This document shows, in pieces, positions 25,324-41,284 of a stretch of DNA of 64,000 bases. The DNA is from Nymphaea colorata. Lineage: Eukaryota; Streptophyta; Magnoliopsida; Nymphaeales; Nymphaeaceae. Position 1 is the first letter of the stretch, and the number at the start of each line of letters is the position of its first letter. The stretch spans positions 22,958,131 to 23,022,130 of the forward strand of contig NC_045140.1 of NCBI RefSeq assembly GCF_008831285.2, written 5' to 3'. Made by a program: the position numbers and the translations under genes. The notes below the pieces were generated by a model that was not told the DNA's origin, did not search any database, and was given only the letters and a program-made list of their open reading frames with translations.

Positions 25324-26127
25324 CAATAAACATAAAACTTTCCAGCAGTAACCGTGGTCCTTATTGCTCCACAGGCTCTTGCAACAATTCGACCGAACAG
25401 GATCCAGGAAGGTGGAGCTAACAGCTAAGCTCCATGATGAAGGCATAGATTTTCCTTCCAAGCAAGTGGTATCAAGGAAGAGATTTCGCAGGGAAGGAGG
25501 CAGAATGGTTAATCATGACGAATAGAGAGCAACAAATCTGGAAGATTATATACCAGGGAATGCAGCGGTTGGACCGTTGGATTTTCAGTGTCGGAGAAAC
25601 ATTAGAAACAGTGCAACATTGCTTCGTGAAATTGGAGAGAGACAAGAAAGAACAAAAACAAGAGAAGTTGTTGGACAACGATCATTAGCTTCTCTACCCG
25701 CAAAAATCTGATCCAGAAAATTAGTCCCTTAGATCAATAAAAGAGTGATCATGGTGCTCAACTGTTTAGTTGCTTCTTTGACTTGCCATGATACAGGATA
25801 TATACAATGAAAAAGGCAGTGCAACATTAAAGCAGGCCTCATATTAGGTGTGTGTAAAGCCCAAATGTGTTCTTGTTCTGGTTGTGGTCAAGCCAGGACA
25901 GAGGGCTAACATCTAGGGCCCGGGACGATATATGCCCCCCTGACATGCTTTAATGCAGTTAAGTTACTGGATGACGCTTTGACAGAGAGCAGCTAGGCCT
26001 GTTAGGATCCCCATGATTAAAATAACTGAATTAGGTAACCAGGTGCTATGATTTAGTAATAAAACCTGAATATTGGCCTTGATTGCTATCATTCTTCGAC
26101 GGAGCAATTGAATTAAATTAAAAAAAG
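25320..26127. mobile_element. Insertion of about 0.8 kb, type unknown
   Basis: Present only in segmental copy 2, between the (GA)n tract and gagcaacagtaaatgctgg. It contains gtggtatcaagg at about 25467, which resembles the tRNA-iMet primer binding site phrase of LTR retrotransposons, but the match is imperfect and no LTR or gag is recognised. I see no target duplication. Confidence 0.4.
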
Positions 26128-26419
26128 AGCAACAGTAAATGCTGGCTGACCAAGAAGAGAAATGTTGTCTACTACTCATTTGGTTGTCTTGCACTAGCAA
26201 ACTGTGCCTGCCTGTGAAATGGGAAAGTTTGCTCCACATTTGTTTGGGACAGGGCCAAAAACGGCCTCGTAGAAGCGGGAAAATCAGCTCTCTCAGAAAC
26301 CTGAGAAGCTCAGCTGGATATAAGCCCTGCCCGCACGGTGAATAAGGTCGATCAGGAAGGCTGAGGGCCAAGAAAACCCCCAGCTCATTTGACGTTGTCT
26401 CTTTAGACAGCACCATCAT

Positions 26420-26573
26420 CAGTGGCGGAGCCACGTTGTGGCTGGAGTGAGCAATTAGCCCACTAAATTTACATTATTTATATATAGAAACTTCATCAAT
26501 TTCTATTTTTTTGCATAGGGGTGCCTTTTCGAGTTTGAAATTTACACTTTAGAAATTTTTGACTTCGTCACTG
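26420..26573. mobile_element. hAT-like MITE, second-copy ortholog
   Basis: Same element as 12929-13070, again flanked by ACCATCAT (26412-26419 and 26574-26581). It is slightly longer (154 bp) through small indels in the middle. Confidence 0.85.
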
Positions 26574-27197
26574 ACCATCATCCTACTAAAATCCTATTTT
26601 GCAGAATTTAAAAGAAGTATAGACACTGGTGAAGGAAAACGGAGAGGGGTTACCAGAAGCACCCATGGGGCTCAGAAACCATGTTAACTGAGTGAAAAGC
26701 AAGCTTCTTTTGAAAGAGAAACTATTCTCTTTTAAAGAAAAAACACAAGAGCCTAATTTTATTCTGAATCAAAGAGGCTCGGGTCCTCTCTTCTCCCTAA
26801 AGTCCCAAACCACTGCCTGCTCTCTGGCGAACAGTAACCACGTGATATGCATCTTCTCCTCTTCTCTTCTCCTCTTCTCTTCCTAAACTTTCTTATTGAG
26901 GTAGCTTTTCCTTCTTTCTTCTTGAACTTCTACTTCTTCTACTTCTCTATTTCTTTTACCCAGCTTTTTCCTGCACTTTCTTATGCCATCTTCCCCTTCT
27001 CCCTCATGCCTACTTCTTCCTCTTCCTCACGCCTTCTTCTTCATGATCTTCATAAAAGAACAAGCGGGAGTCAAGGGGCTGGACCCTCCTCCAAACCAAT
27101 GCTGATCCCAAGGGTAAGAGAAACAAAAAAATTATTAGTGCATATTTCTGATGTTTGTTGTGAGCAATTTTAGTTTTGGTAATGTAACTTTAAGAAA

Positions 27198-27367
27198 CTA
27201 AGAATCACGAGGCCTAGGAATTTGGAGTTTGAAACTTCAGTTGTTTACCTTTGTTAGCAAGAAAAATTATTATGCTTCCTACCTAAGAATCACGAGGCCT
27301 AGGAATTTGGAGTTTGAAACTTCAGTTGTTCACCTTTGTTAGCAAGAAAAACTATATTATGCTTCCT
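27198..27367. repeat. 85 bp tandem duplication
   Basis: The phrase ctaagaatcacgaggcct starts at 27198 and again at 27283; single in the first segmental copy (about 13690-13780). It arose after the segmental duplication. Confidence 0.85.
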
Positions 27368-27511
27368 ACTTGCGTCTTAATCGTTTTGTTTCGCTTCCAG
27401 TTTGCTTCATGCTGGTTTCCTTTCATTTCATCCGATTTCCACTTCCAAAAAATTTGTAAGATCCTCGCTTCCGCTTCCTTCCTGAATCTATTCTGGCTCT
27501 CAAGCACACCA

Positions 27512-27556
27512 CCCCCCCCCCCCCCCCCCCCCCACAACACACACACACACACACAA
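27512..27556. repeat. Poly-C tract followed by (AC)n
   Basis: About 22 C residues then CA repeats. Such tracts are error-prone in assemblies, so the exact length is uncertain. Confidence 0.9.
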
Positions 27557-27559
27557 ATC

Positions 27560-28789
27560 ATAAAGTGGCACTGAGGCCATAGCCTAGGACTCTTGGATAT
27601 GACTGAACGTGCAGGATGCAGTCCGCCACAGTAACCTGCTGCGACATACAACTATACAAGCAGCCTGATGGCCTGACCTTAAAACAATCTCGACAACTTG
27701 AAAAGATGGTTTTCCCAACTGTCATAAATTATGTAAGTATTTCCTTTTCTGCATTATATTGGATCCTTTTCGAAGACCTGGTCACTTTGGTTACAGAGGA
27801 GACAGAATGTTTCTTCCAAAATTCTGAGGTTTACTTCCCCTTCTGAGGAAACAATCCCACCCCTCAGAACGCTCCCGGATACAGAAAGGTGTTAGTGGTC
27901 ATACAATGTTTAACTCCCCACAACTGTAAGGAAATAACGTGAACTAAATACAGGGAATTGGAAAATAATGGCAATCCAACTGCAGAGAAGTCGCAGTTCG
28001 TTCAGTTAAGAACTTCCATAGGTTAAGTTAGAAATGGCAGTACACACTCTGTCCTCAGTCCTCCCATTGTCTTCTTGAGAGAAAACAGAGACAACAGAAC
28101 AGAGAGAGCGCAAAACATATTTTTTTCACAGATCTGAGCATTCGAGACGATAAATTTCCATAATAAGGTTAATGTCTCAATCATGCCAAGCAAGTGTTAT
28201 CTCATACAACAACTAAAGAACTGGAAATATGTAAACCTGATGTTAGTTGGGAAAAAAAAGCTTCTTTTGAAAGATCGTTGGTGTAACACAGGTTCACCTA
28301 AGAAAGCCAGGAAAAGTGACTACAGAAAATGACAGTTCTCTCCTATGAGGAGGCCACAACCAGTTCGCATCAATTGGATATGCTCTCTGTCTTTAAAGAG
28401 CTTTTTCAATGATCGGTATGGGATGAAAACACCCCTGACTGACTACCTATACTGTATGAGCGGTCATGTGCTTCATGTTATAGATCAATCTAAAGTAACA
28501 GGTCAACGTGCGAAGCACCCAACATCATACCTTTTGTGCATGAAGAGACAGTACACAAAATTTCTTCGTCCATGAAGAAAAAAAAAAAATTGTGTCGCTA
28601 GAATAACCACTTTATTCTCACAGTCCGATGTAAGAATCCTACCTTCCAACGTTTTACGAGAAAGGACATACCTCGATTCAATTTCAAGAAATGGAATCAG
28701 GTCTCAAATCAAAACAGACAGAAAGAAGTATACAGACCCAAACAGGAAGAGCGTACCGCAAGCAATTGCAGTTTGAAAAGACGCGATCG
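27560..28789. other. Intergenic DNA and probable 3' UTR of the LYR gene
   Basis: No supported coding gene. The right part probably contains the 3' untranslated region of the minus-strand LYR gene. Phrases around 'agagcgtacc' and 'gacgcgatc' occur both near 28750-28790 and near 28905-28945, a small local duplication spanning the last exon and the intron. Confidence 0.4.
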
Positions 28790-28955
28790 TCAACACCCGC
28801 AGATCTTCTTCAATTCAGAAGCAGCGCTCTCGTCAATCTCATACTGCAGACGCAATTAGAAGGATCAAAAGTAGAACAAGGGGCCGCGACATTTAGTTGC
28901 AATTGGAAAAGACGCGATCTTGAACAACACGAAGAGCGTACCACAAGTAAGTGCA

Positions 28956-29008
<53 letters not shown>

Positions 29009-29197
29009 CTTCTTCAGGACCCAGCAGGAGTGGGAGAAGGTCCTGCGGAGGAGCTCGTCAAGGGTGGCGGGATCTTCGACGTCCCTGTAGTTGACGAAGT
29101 TCTCCCGCGCAAACTTAGCGTAGTAGGGGCGGCTGTCCTCCGGCAGCTTCCTCACCAGCCGCAGCACCCCTCTGTACGCCATCACCGCCTTCTCCAT
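28790..29197 (-). CDS. LYR-motif mitochondrial protein (LYRM9-like), 2 exons
   Basis: Exon 1 is 29197-29009, exon 2 28843-28790, phase 0, giving 80 residues. The N-terminus MEKAVMAYRGVLRLVRKLP carries the LYR-type tripeptide (AYR) and downstream basic residues; YYAKFARENF and a conserved Phe follow. It looks like the small plant protein Arabidopsis At3g19508 (LYRM9 family, complex1_LYR). Family members are matrix adaptor subunits that bind acyl-ACP and help assemble respiratory complexes or Fe-S proteins; the partner of this one is unknown. Exon 2 adds YEIDESAASELKKICGC. Intron 1 (165 bp) has an unusual gtcctc donor followed at once by a (CT)n tract, and a ctgcag acceptor. A longer upstream frame exists but the ATG at 29197 fits the family length. 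Confidence 0.85.
28959..29005. repeat. (GA)n microsatellite at a splice donor
   Basis: On the sense (minus) strand this is (CT)n starting three to four bases after the exon 1 donor of the LYR gene. Confidence 0.95.
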
Positions 29198-29406
29198 CCC
29201 CTCCACAGGACCACAGCCCACACTCCTTCCCACTCTCTGGCACGCGATCCGCCGCGCCTTTATAGGCGGGAATGAGGTGCGCCTCCCCGGACTGGTTGAC
29301 GGGCCGGACCTTCCACCGTGGTCGTGGTTCCGATCCATATCCACCCAAAGGGAACCCTAGTTGACTAGCTCTGTTTCAAAACGCCCGCGTTTGTGTGGCT
29401 ACGATC
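29198..29406. promoter_or_regulatory. Divergent promoter of LYR and PPR genes
   Basis: Only 209 bases separate the two start codons of oppositely transcribed genes, so both promoters and both 5' untranslated regions must lie here or overlap the genes. The stretch is GC-richer than its surroundings. Both products are predicted to be organellar, which fits co-expression, but that is inference. Confidence 0.7.
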
Positions 29407-31473
29407 ATGAATTCGTTTTCCAGAAACCCCGTTTCCTTCGTAAATCGACTCCACGATCTCTTCGCCGGATTGCGGTTCTTCTCGAGCGGTCGCCGCCGCC
29501 TGCGTAGTAGGAGGAAGAAGGACGATGCAGTGTCGGAACCCAACTCCGTTTCTCTGTACCTCCGCAGGGCGAAGGTCATCGATGCCCTCCGCCTTCTCCT
29601 GCGCTCTCCCGCCGGTGGCGCCGAGGACTCGATTCGGGGTCTCGCCTCGGAGATCGACACCTTCGTCGCTTCTCAGGTCATCCGCGGCTCTCCGTCGCCG
29701 GAATCGGCTATCTCATTCTTCGATTTGCTCAGAACCATTCCAGGGTACGCCCATAACCAGCACACCTGCCACTCGCTGGCGAAGCGCCTCAGCAACTCGG
29801 GGCGAGCGGCGGAACTTCGATCTTTCATCCGAGCGATCGAGTCCGGAGAGTACGAAGGCGTCTCCGTGAGTTTCATGGATCTGCTGCGATGGCATTCCGG
29901 CACCGGCGATCTAGAAGCGGCTGTGAATGTGTGGATGGAAATGAAATCTTTCTACGAGAAGAATTTCTCGGCCAAGAGACCGTGCACGGAGTCCTACAAC
30001 ATCCTCTTGGATTTGTACGCTGAGAAGGGGAAGCATGTCGAGGCGACGAGGCTGTTTCTGTACATGGTGAAGCAAGGCGCGCTTCCGAACCCGCGGACGT
30101 ACACGATCATAATGAAGCATTTGGTGAAGATTGGGAAGGTGGGGGAGGCAATGGAGATATTCAAGAGGTTGCCGGCAATGAGGATGAGGAGGACGAGTAA
30201 GCAGTATCTTTTGCTCATTGATACTTTTATGAGTGTCGGTGATGCTCAGATGGTTAAGACTTTGATTGGTGAAATGCGGAAAGATGGGGTTCTGCCTTCC
30301 CGAGGACTGATGTCGTCGGTAAAGCTCTTGCAGGAATCGGGATTCACAGAGGAGGCGGATGAGATTGTGAGAAAGTATTTGCCAGATTCGAGAATTGGAA
30401 GCCTAGACACGCAATTGAACGTTCCGAATGACATGTTCGATGATGAGGATGAAGATGACGATCAACCTGATGAGGATTGTGACGACATTTATGGGGTGGA
30501 AGACGACTGTGATCGTAATGGGATAGCTAGTGGTTTGAAATTGAAGCCATGGATTGACCCGAATGCTCTTGCAAGCTGCTTGAAGAATTGGAATGCTGAT
30601 GATGTTTCAGCGTTGGAGAATGCTAAGTTTGTTTGGACGACTACGCTGGTTTCCAAAGTACTGAGGGGACTTAGGAAGGCAGACACTGCTTGGGAATTCT
30701 TCTGTTGGGTATCCCAGCAGCCTGGTTTCACTCATGATATCTATACGGTCTCTAGAATGATCGTCATGCTTGCCCGCCAAGGGAATTTTGATTTAGTTGA
30801 TCGGCTGATTGAGAAAGTTAAGAGTGAAGGCATTCAATTGTCACCGAGCACTGTTAGATTGCTAATAGAGGCGTATGGGAGATCTAAGAATGCAGATGCA
30901 GCTTTGAAGGTTTTCCGCAAATTAATGTCGTCGTTGTTTGGATTCAAGCCCAGTCTTTTGTTGTATTCTTCTCTGGTTCGCGCTTTGACCAAGGGTGGTA
31001 GAGCCACTGCTGCAGTGGATCTTCTTGAAGAGATGATGCTCATGGGTATTAATCCAGACATTCAAACTTATTCAGGTTTGATGCAGCACTTTGCGCGTGA
31101 AGGAGACGTGAGGCAAGTACAACAGTTATTCGGGATGATGAGACAGAGTAGTATAGAACCCGATGCACATACATGTTGTCTACTGATAAATGCTTACTGC
31201 AAGAATGAAAGATCTGCTTTGGCATTGAGAGTCTTTGAGGACATGGTAACCGCAGGATTGGAACCAGATGCATCCACTAAAGCTTTTCTAGTGAAGAGTC
31301 TTTGGAAAGAAGGGAAACTGCGAGAGGCTGCAATAGTGGAAGAAAGAATTGGAGACGGAAAAGACCTTCCGAGGTCATTGCTCGGACATGTGTGGTCTGT
31401 AAATTCTTCAGACCTCATGCATGTCTATAGCGTCTATGCAAAATGCTTCACCAAGGAAAATGCTGCCAACTAG
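29407..31473 (+). CDS. P-class pentatricopeptide repeat protein
   Basis: Intronless, 688 residues from ATG 29407 (the open frame extends 12 bases upstream without an ATG). PPR proteins bind organellar RNA and act in stability, splicing or translation. The N-terminus is rich in Arg, Ser and hydrophobics with few acids, suggesting a mitochondrial or plastid presequence. PPR units near residues 190-300 (SYNILLDLYAEKGKHVEATR; TYTIIMKHLVKIGKVGEAME) and 485-660 (YSSLVRALTKGGRATAAVDL; TYSGLMQHFAREGDVRQVQ; CCLLINAYCKNERSALAL) are split by an acidic linker near residues 340-375 (DDEDEDDDQPDEDCDD). No E, DYW or SMR domain, so class P. The layout recalls Arabidopsis At5g66631 from memory, unverified. 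Confidence 0.92.
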   Translation: MNSFSRNPVSFVNRLHDLFAGLRFFSSGRRRLRSRRKKDDAVSEPNSVSLYLRRAKVIDALRLLLRSPAGGAEDSIRGLASEIDTFVASQVIRGSPSPESAISFFDLLRTIPGYAHNQHTCHSLAKRLSNSGRAAELRSFIRAIESGEYEGVSVSFMDLLRWHSGTGDLEAAVNVWMEMKSFYEKNFSAKRPCTESYNILLDLYAEKGKHVEATRLFLYMVKQGALPNPRTYTIIMKHLVKIGKVGEAMEIFKRLPAMRMRRTSKQYLLLIDTFMSVGDAQMVKTLIGEMRKDGVLPSRGLMSSVKLLQESGFTEEADEIVRKYLPDSRIGSLDTQLNVPNDMFDDEDEDDDQPDEDCDDIYGVEDDCDRNGIASGLKLKPWIDPNALASCLKNWNADDVSALENAKFVWTTTLVSKVLRGLRKADTAWEFFCWVSQQPGFTHDIYTVSRMIVMLARQGNFDLVDRLIEKVKSEGIQLSPSTVRLLIEAYGRSKNADAALKVFRKLMSSLFGFKPSLLLYSSLVRALTKGGRATAAVDLLEEMMLMGINPDIQTYSGLMQHFAREGDVRQVQQLFGMMRQSSIEPDAHTCCLLINAYCKNERSALALRVFEDMVTAGLEPDASTKAFLVKSLWKEGKLREAAIVEERIGDGKDLPRSLLGHVWSVNSSDLMHVYSVYAKCFTKENAAN

Positions 31474-34400
31474 TCAAGGAAGTAGTCCTACAAGTGTTGT
31501 TTTTTCCATAGCAGTTGTTTGGGCTGTTGGAAATGCGAGTCAGCTGGTTATACAAATCCAGATGCTTATACAGAAATCGATATGCTCCGGCAGTGATTGG
31601 GCGACCTGATTGGTCATTAAGCTGGAGGAGAGAAAAGAATACTGACAACATTCATCAAAGTTACTCTTGTGGGCTGTACGTCACTATCCATCCCTTGAAT
31701 ATCGTTTAGTCAATTCACTACGTGAAGATAACTTGCAGCTGGGAGTAAACTGGTTGAGCTTGCGCTGCATGAGGGTGAGTTCTAGTTTATCTTCCTTTCA
31801 TTTGCATCTCAGCAAATCCACCCATAAATTTTAATGGAGTGACATGTCCTTTCTCGTGTACTTTCATCTTTCCAGAGGGCGGTCAGTTCTTCCTAAAGAA
31901 GTCCTGGTTCTACGTGCCTTAGTTTGTTTCCATCTAATCACATGCTGCACCTTCTGGGGTTACTCTTGAAACAAAGTCCAGAAAAGAAGCTATTAAACTT
32001 GTCAGTGCTTAAGGTTTAGGACCAAATGATTTCCTTAAAGCTTCAATTAGCTTGTCATTGGCTGTTTGTCCTGCTTAAATGTGCGCTTCGTTATATATTG
32101 GTTATGATATCTCTTTCTGGTTAAATAACCGAACGAGCATTAGGCACTGTTGTGTCAAGTTAGTTCCTTCCGTTGTGTTTTCTCTTGTTTTGAGTTGTAT
32201 ATATGCGTGCTGGTTCTGAGACGCTGTGGTAGTTCTTGTAAGAAAAGCAATACCCGTTGTTCATCGGCCATAGTAATATTGATATGCAGAACCTATAGTA
32301 TTAAGAAAAACAATTCAAAAGCTTTTGAAATATACAATTTGAACTGAATATATTGTTTGCTTGTGTCACGTGTGCATGTCAAATATTTTGCTAAACCTGG
32401 AAATCATACGAAGTCTCTGGTTGATTGCTGTGGCATGCCTGCATTGCAAAATTAGTATCTTAAGAGCTGAGTTTGTGCAGATTCGTCTCATGGTGAAGAT
32501 AAAGCAATTGATCTGTTCAAAGGTAGGGAGAGTAGCGCGCACATGCACTTTCTCATTGCAATTTCTTTTACTTGACCATGTAAGCGACAAAGCAGAAAGA
32601 GACGCTCTTGACAAGCATTTTAAGGATCTGAGACTATTCTGGAAGGTGTATGATGACGAATCCTTCTGAAGAAAAGTGCTAATGTGCCCCAGCCACCAAG
32701 CCTTATTGAGGTCAACATGAAAAAAACTCAGACAGCAGAATGACAGAGTTGAGACTCTGCCGTCAGTTTACAAAACAGTTCAAATAAAAATAAATACTAG
32801 AAATAAAAATACAAAGAAAAAGGAAAGAAGTAGCACATGTATATATATGTTACAATTTAGAGAAGCTTGATCCAATATCTTCATCTTGACACCCTCCACA
32901 TTCCCGGCTTACTAGTTTGCCACCTGTGGTGGTTAATTCTGGAAAGGGTATTATTGCAGCAGATTTTGACTACAACAGAACATGCCAGTAAGATTGTTTC
33001 TATTTCACCACCTTTATCCTTTCCCTGTTTTTCATATTTGGCCTTTAACATGGAGATTTGAAGGAATAAGATTATAACCCTTTAATTCGTTAAGCCCACA
33101 ACAGTGGCTCTACTCTCTAAAGAGGCCTGCGGAGGAATGAAGAAAAGGGTAAGTATTTGTTGATGAGGAACTAAACCTACTTATGCAGACGTGTCACACA
33201 ATACTCTCAATGCATTAGAGGGTGGAAATTTTGATGAAGTCATTCATACCTTTGTCATATTTAAGTCAATATAGTCCTCCTTTTTCTCCCCTTTGGCCTT
33301 CACTTGTTTCAAAGATGGGATACCCTGTGGAAGAAGCACTTATTGGTATTCAGAAATAGCCCTATCAGAACAGACTGCATGGTGCATACCAGCCAGTAAA
33401 TGATAGATATGAGATCCACCACAGATGTGAAATTTTCGGATGCTTTTAATAGATAAACATTAAAATAAAAAATGGAAAAGAAAAAATAATGTCGTTGTTC
33501 TTTGGTGTACCTTGCACCCATTCGGACAAACCGTGGTAATAGTTTTTTCTGGTTAGTTGCTTTATAGTACTAAAAGCATCCTAATGAGAGCCCCTACAAC
33601 AACTGCATTCCTCTGATGAAATAGAAAAAAGAATAAGATGAATAAGATGCTTGTGTTTCCATAAATGATAATAGTGTTATTTATGTTTTATGTGGTTGCA
33701 GATTGCTTGAAGGATTGAAATCTTCAACAAAACAAGGTAGATATGGTACCAGAGATGGTCCAAGATTTGACGCTGCTTAAAGGACTACTTCGGAACTGAG
33801 GGCCCCCAGTTTGGTACGACGCTGCTCCTTAGAGTAAGAGAAAACGCCTCTCTAGCCTGGGTCATCTTTGTTAACTTGCTTTTAAGGTTCTTGGTAGAAA
33901 GGGAGCCTCGGGCCCTCAAGCCATGGTTCCGATGGTCGTAGAGATCAGCTTCAATGAACAAGGAGGAGCATCTTCCAGTAAGCTGCTTGTGCAAGGTATG
34001 CCACCCGGTCGTACATCATTCAGCATCCTGCCAATATGGGATACTTCTGTTCCATCTCCCAGGATTCAGATTTGCTGTAGGCCCGCAGCATCATACGATA
34101 TTCTGTTTGGTTTTTCACATAATCAAACCAGAAACCAATATTTGAGAAGCTGATATATTGCAGGAGTTCAACATTCCTTTCTGTTGAACTACATCCACTG
34201 GAATCGGCAGGCCGTCTTAAAATCAGATACGAACTGGTCATGCCTATAGAAATTGGATATGGTATGAGAAGGATTTTCTAATTGCTAGGCGGACTGGGCT
34301 ACTAGCCTACTACACTTAGGCGGTGTTCAACACAGTGGCAGTACAAAATTTTTTATTTTTTATTAATTTATATCTCTTTAGCTGAAAAACCGAGGTGGTC

Positions 34401-34570
34401 ACGAGTGGTCGATTCTACACTTTCCAATTCACTACTACTTTTTCCATTGAATTGTTGCAGGCTGTGTATTGTTCTTTTTGTGGATGGGTCGAATATCCTG
34501 TGCACAAATTCAGTGGACTGCAATTCTGTAAAAAGAGATGATGCTTGATTTAGGATTTCGAGGGCTGTCT
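31474..34570 (+). other. Downstream of PPR: 3' UTR and exon-like blocks
   Basis: No full gene. Three blocks have good splice borders and compatible phases: 31739-31774 (ttgcag ... G|gtgagt), 32481-32522 (tgtgcag ... AAAG|gtaggg) and 33702-33718 (gttgcag ... TGA). Joined they read SKLVELALHE, DSSHGEDKAIDLFK, DCLKD and a stop. The last exon also reads in another frame to a TAA at about 33780 (STKQGRYGTRDGPRF). They may be introns and exons in the 3' region of the PPR transcript or remnants of another gene. Product not recognised. Confidence 0.3.
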
Positions 34571-34574
34571 TAGG

Positions 34575-36480
<1,906 letters not shown>

Positions 36481-37013
36481 TGCCCACAGTGTATATTCAA
36501 TTAATATTACATCCAAGTGTATATTCATTTAATGCAACTCGTAAGACAATAGCTCTTACTTAATGACGCACAGAACATGGAGGGCGATAACATAAATTTA
36601 TATTAATTGGCCATATATATTCTCATGTATATGAATGCTAACCCGCATTAATTTTTCCTTTTAAACAATCCTCTCATTTACGGTCAATAAATTCTCTAGC
36701 CTTTCTTGAGAGAACACATTTTTATGGAAAAATAAACATTAAAAGCACAGCTACAGGAATATTAATTGACGAGCTTAGACTTAATTTCCAATATTTTTTA
36801 GTCTTTCTGCTTAATTTGTTAATTGCTCAACAACGATGTGACAGAATGGAGATTCACCAATTTACCAACTAAGAAACCGCGTCCACATTTTCTTTCTCGA
36901 AACCCAAGCACGTTACGCTATTAAGACCCGAGGAGTACGCCACTTAGTTTTGATTTCACATTTCCTTTTAGTGGCTAGTCCCACAAGATCGGTGGGATGC
37001 GGCAAAGATTGAG

Positions 37014-37090
<77 letters not shown>

Positions 37091-37499
37091 CATCGACTTT
37101 TATGAAGGTCAGGCCAAACGTATTTAAGAATCAGTATACTTATTTAGGGTTTGATTGCCTTGGCACCTGTTTTCATTAAAAGAAAGGGAAAAAAAAAAGG
37201 AAAATGTTTTTGGTTAAAATTGAGCATGTGTGACGTTTCAAACGAATTACTTGGGGATCCGAGGGACGACTTTTTGCCTGGATCACAGTTTGTTTTGCCA
37301 ATCCAATCTCTTGTTGACTATCTAATTATTTAGAATTCAACAATTATTAATATTTAGTTTCTATTGCCCACACAGAAAAATAATGAAACCCCGAGCTGGT
37401 TGTTTTCGTACTATTAATTTAGCGATCGCTGATGTTAATTAATACTCTACCTGTGCAGCACATCTTGAGCAATATGATGGTAAACTTTGACAAAAATTA

Positions 37500-39974
<2,475 letters not shown>

Positions 39975-40253
39975 GGTAACACCCCACCAAGGAAAACTAA
40001 GAAAATATACTTAGCAATGCATAAGACCGTAAACTGAAAGATTGACACTACAAAAAGCACTACAAAAAGAACTACTTTACGGAAGATTCAAAAAGAGACC
40101 CACCTAAAACTCGCCCTGCTCGCGGTCACCACATAGACACTGTTTGAGAAGGAACTCGAGAGAGAAGGAGAACTGGAAATGTTGTGAGTGTCGATAGGCG
40201 ATTGTGAAGGGAGAACATATGGCCGTCTCTCTTTATAGGTTATCGTCCAACCA

Positions 40254-40340
<87 letters not shown>

Positions 40341-40740
40341 GGCTGAGTTGCCAACCTTGTTCATAAACTACAAAACTGTTGTTCATAAAAATATTTTTTC
40401 TAAAGCTAGATTGTCAAACTAGGTTCTTCTGGCTTTTGAAATTTAAGGATCTCACGGATCTTAAATTAGCCCAAGGGTAACCAAACGCTACCATAATATA
40501 AACAAACACTCGATTTTATCAATATGTGAAAATGGAGACTTCATATTTTCATTTTTTTGGGGAAGTGCCTTATATTTGAGGTTGAATGGAACAAGAGTCT
40601 GGCTTAAAATCATGGATCTATACTTCTAATGATTCTCATATCACCTCGGATCTCATATCCAAAGCTATCAAATGCCCCTTAAAGGTTCCAATGATGAAAG
40701 ATATTGATATACACTCTACCCAGTCCATAAAAAGCAGTCA
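39975..40740 (-). promoter_or_regulatory. 5' flank of the intact protease gene
   Basis: Upstream of the ATG at 39974. A long (AT)n tract followed by (AG)n lies at about 40255-40340, near 280-370 bases before the ATG. No motif is assigned. Confidence 0.4.
40255..40340. repeat. (AT)n(AG)n compound microsatellite
   Basis: AT units interrupted once by a GT, then AG units. Similar compound tracts are at 37019-37084 and 56673-56712. Confidence 0.95.
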
Positions 40741-40903
40741 ATGTACTCTGAGTCTCTTGCCCAGTATTTGTCAATGGAGTGTGAATTAGGAGAAAAGATT
40801 GTTGTGTTGCGCTATACAAGCAAAACGTCAATATCACTTAATTAACAATACAAAAACAAGTGGTCAGATGTTTCATTATTTTTCTTCAGGCCTTTGAAAC
40901 TAA

Positions 40904-41137
40904 GGGGGCATGGGTGTTTGGATCATCATCTTTCAACCCCATTGTATTAAACTAGATTTTATGAAAACCAAGTTTTCTAATGAGTTTTAGAAGTTTTTTT
41001 TTTTGGGTGACACATGATTTTGAATAACCTACTATTTTTTTTACAAAATCAGGTTTTGTCAAAACTGAGTTTGATTTGATGGCACCCGAATAATCCAAAA
41101 AACCTGATTGATTTTGAAGTGTCATCCAAACACCCCC
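40904..41137. mobile_element. PIF/Harbinger-like MITE, 234 bp
   Basis: Starts gggggcatgggtgtttgg and ends tcatccaaacaccccc, inverted termini. Flanked by TAA at 40901-40903 and 41138-41140, the 3 bp target size of PIF/Harbinger elements. Noncoding. Confidence 0.8.
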
Positions 41138-41284
41138 TAAATATTATTAATTGTTGAATTCCACATATAATTAAATAGTCAACAGGCAAGAAGGATTCCC
41201 TCGATCTCAAATTAATTTGTTAGGTTTGATTCCATTCAAACCATTTCTTTTTTAATGAAAGCACAATGACATGACAAGGGCAGT

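Larger units (their letters stand above)
13821..27415. repeat. Tandem segmental duplication, copy 2 (interrupted)
   Basis: Second copy of the 7555-13820 unit, ending at the gctgg at 27411-27415. It is longer because about 6.3 kb (about 16245-22590, including a LINE) sits between the upstream block and the P450, and about 0.8 kb (about 25320-26127) sits after the (GA)n tract. Without these the copies are collinear. Confidence 0.9.

Noticed and set aside
37021-37084. Microsatellite ORFs (poly Leu/Ser, Tyr/Ile) here and at 40088-40354
   Set aside because: Translations of (CT)n and (AT)n repeats.
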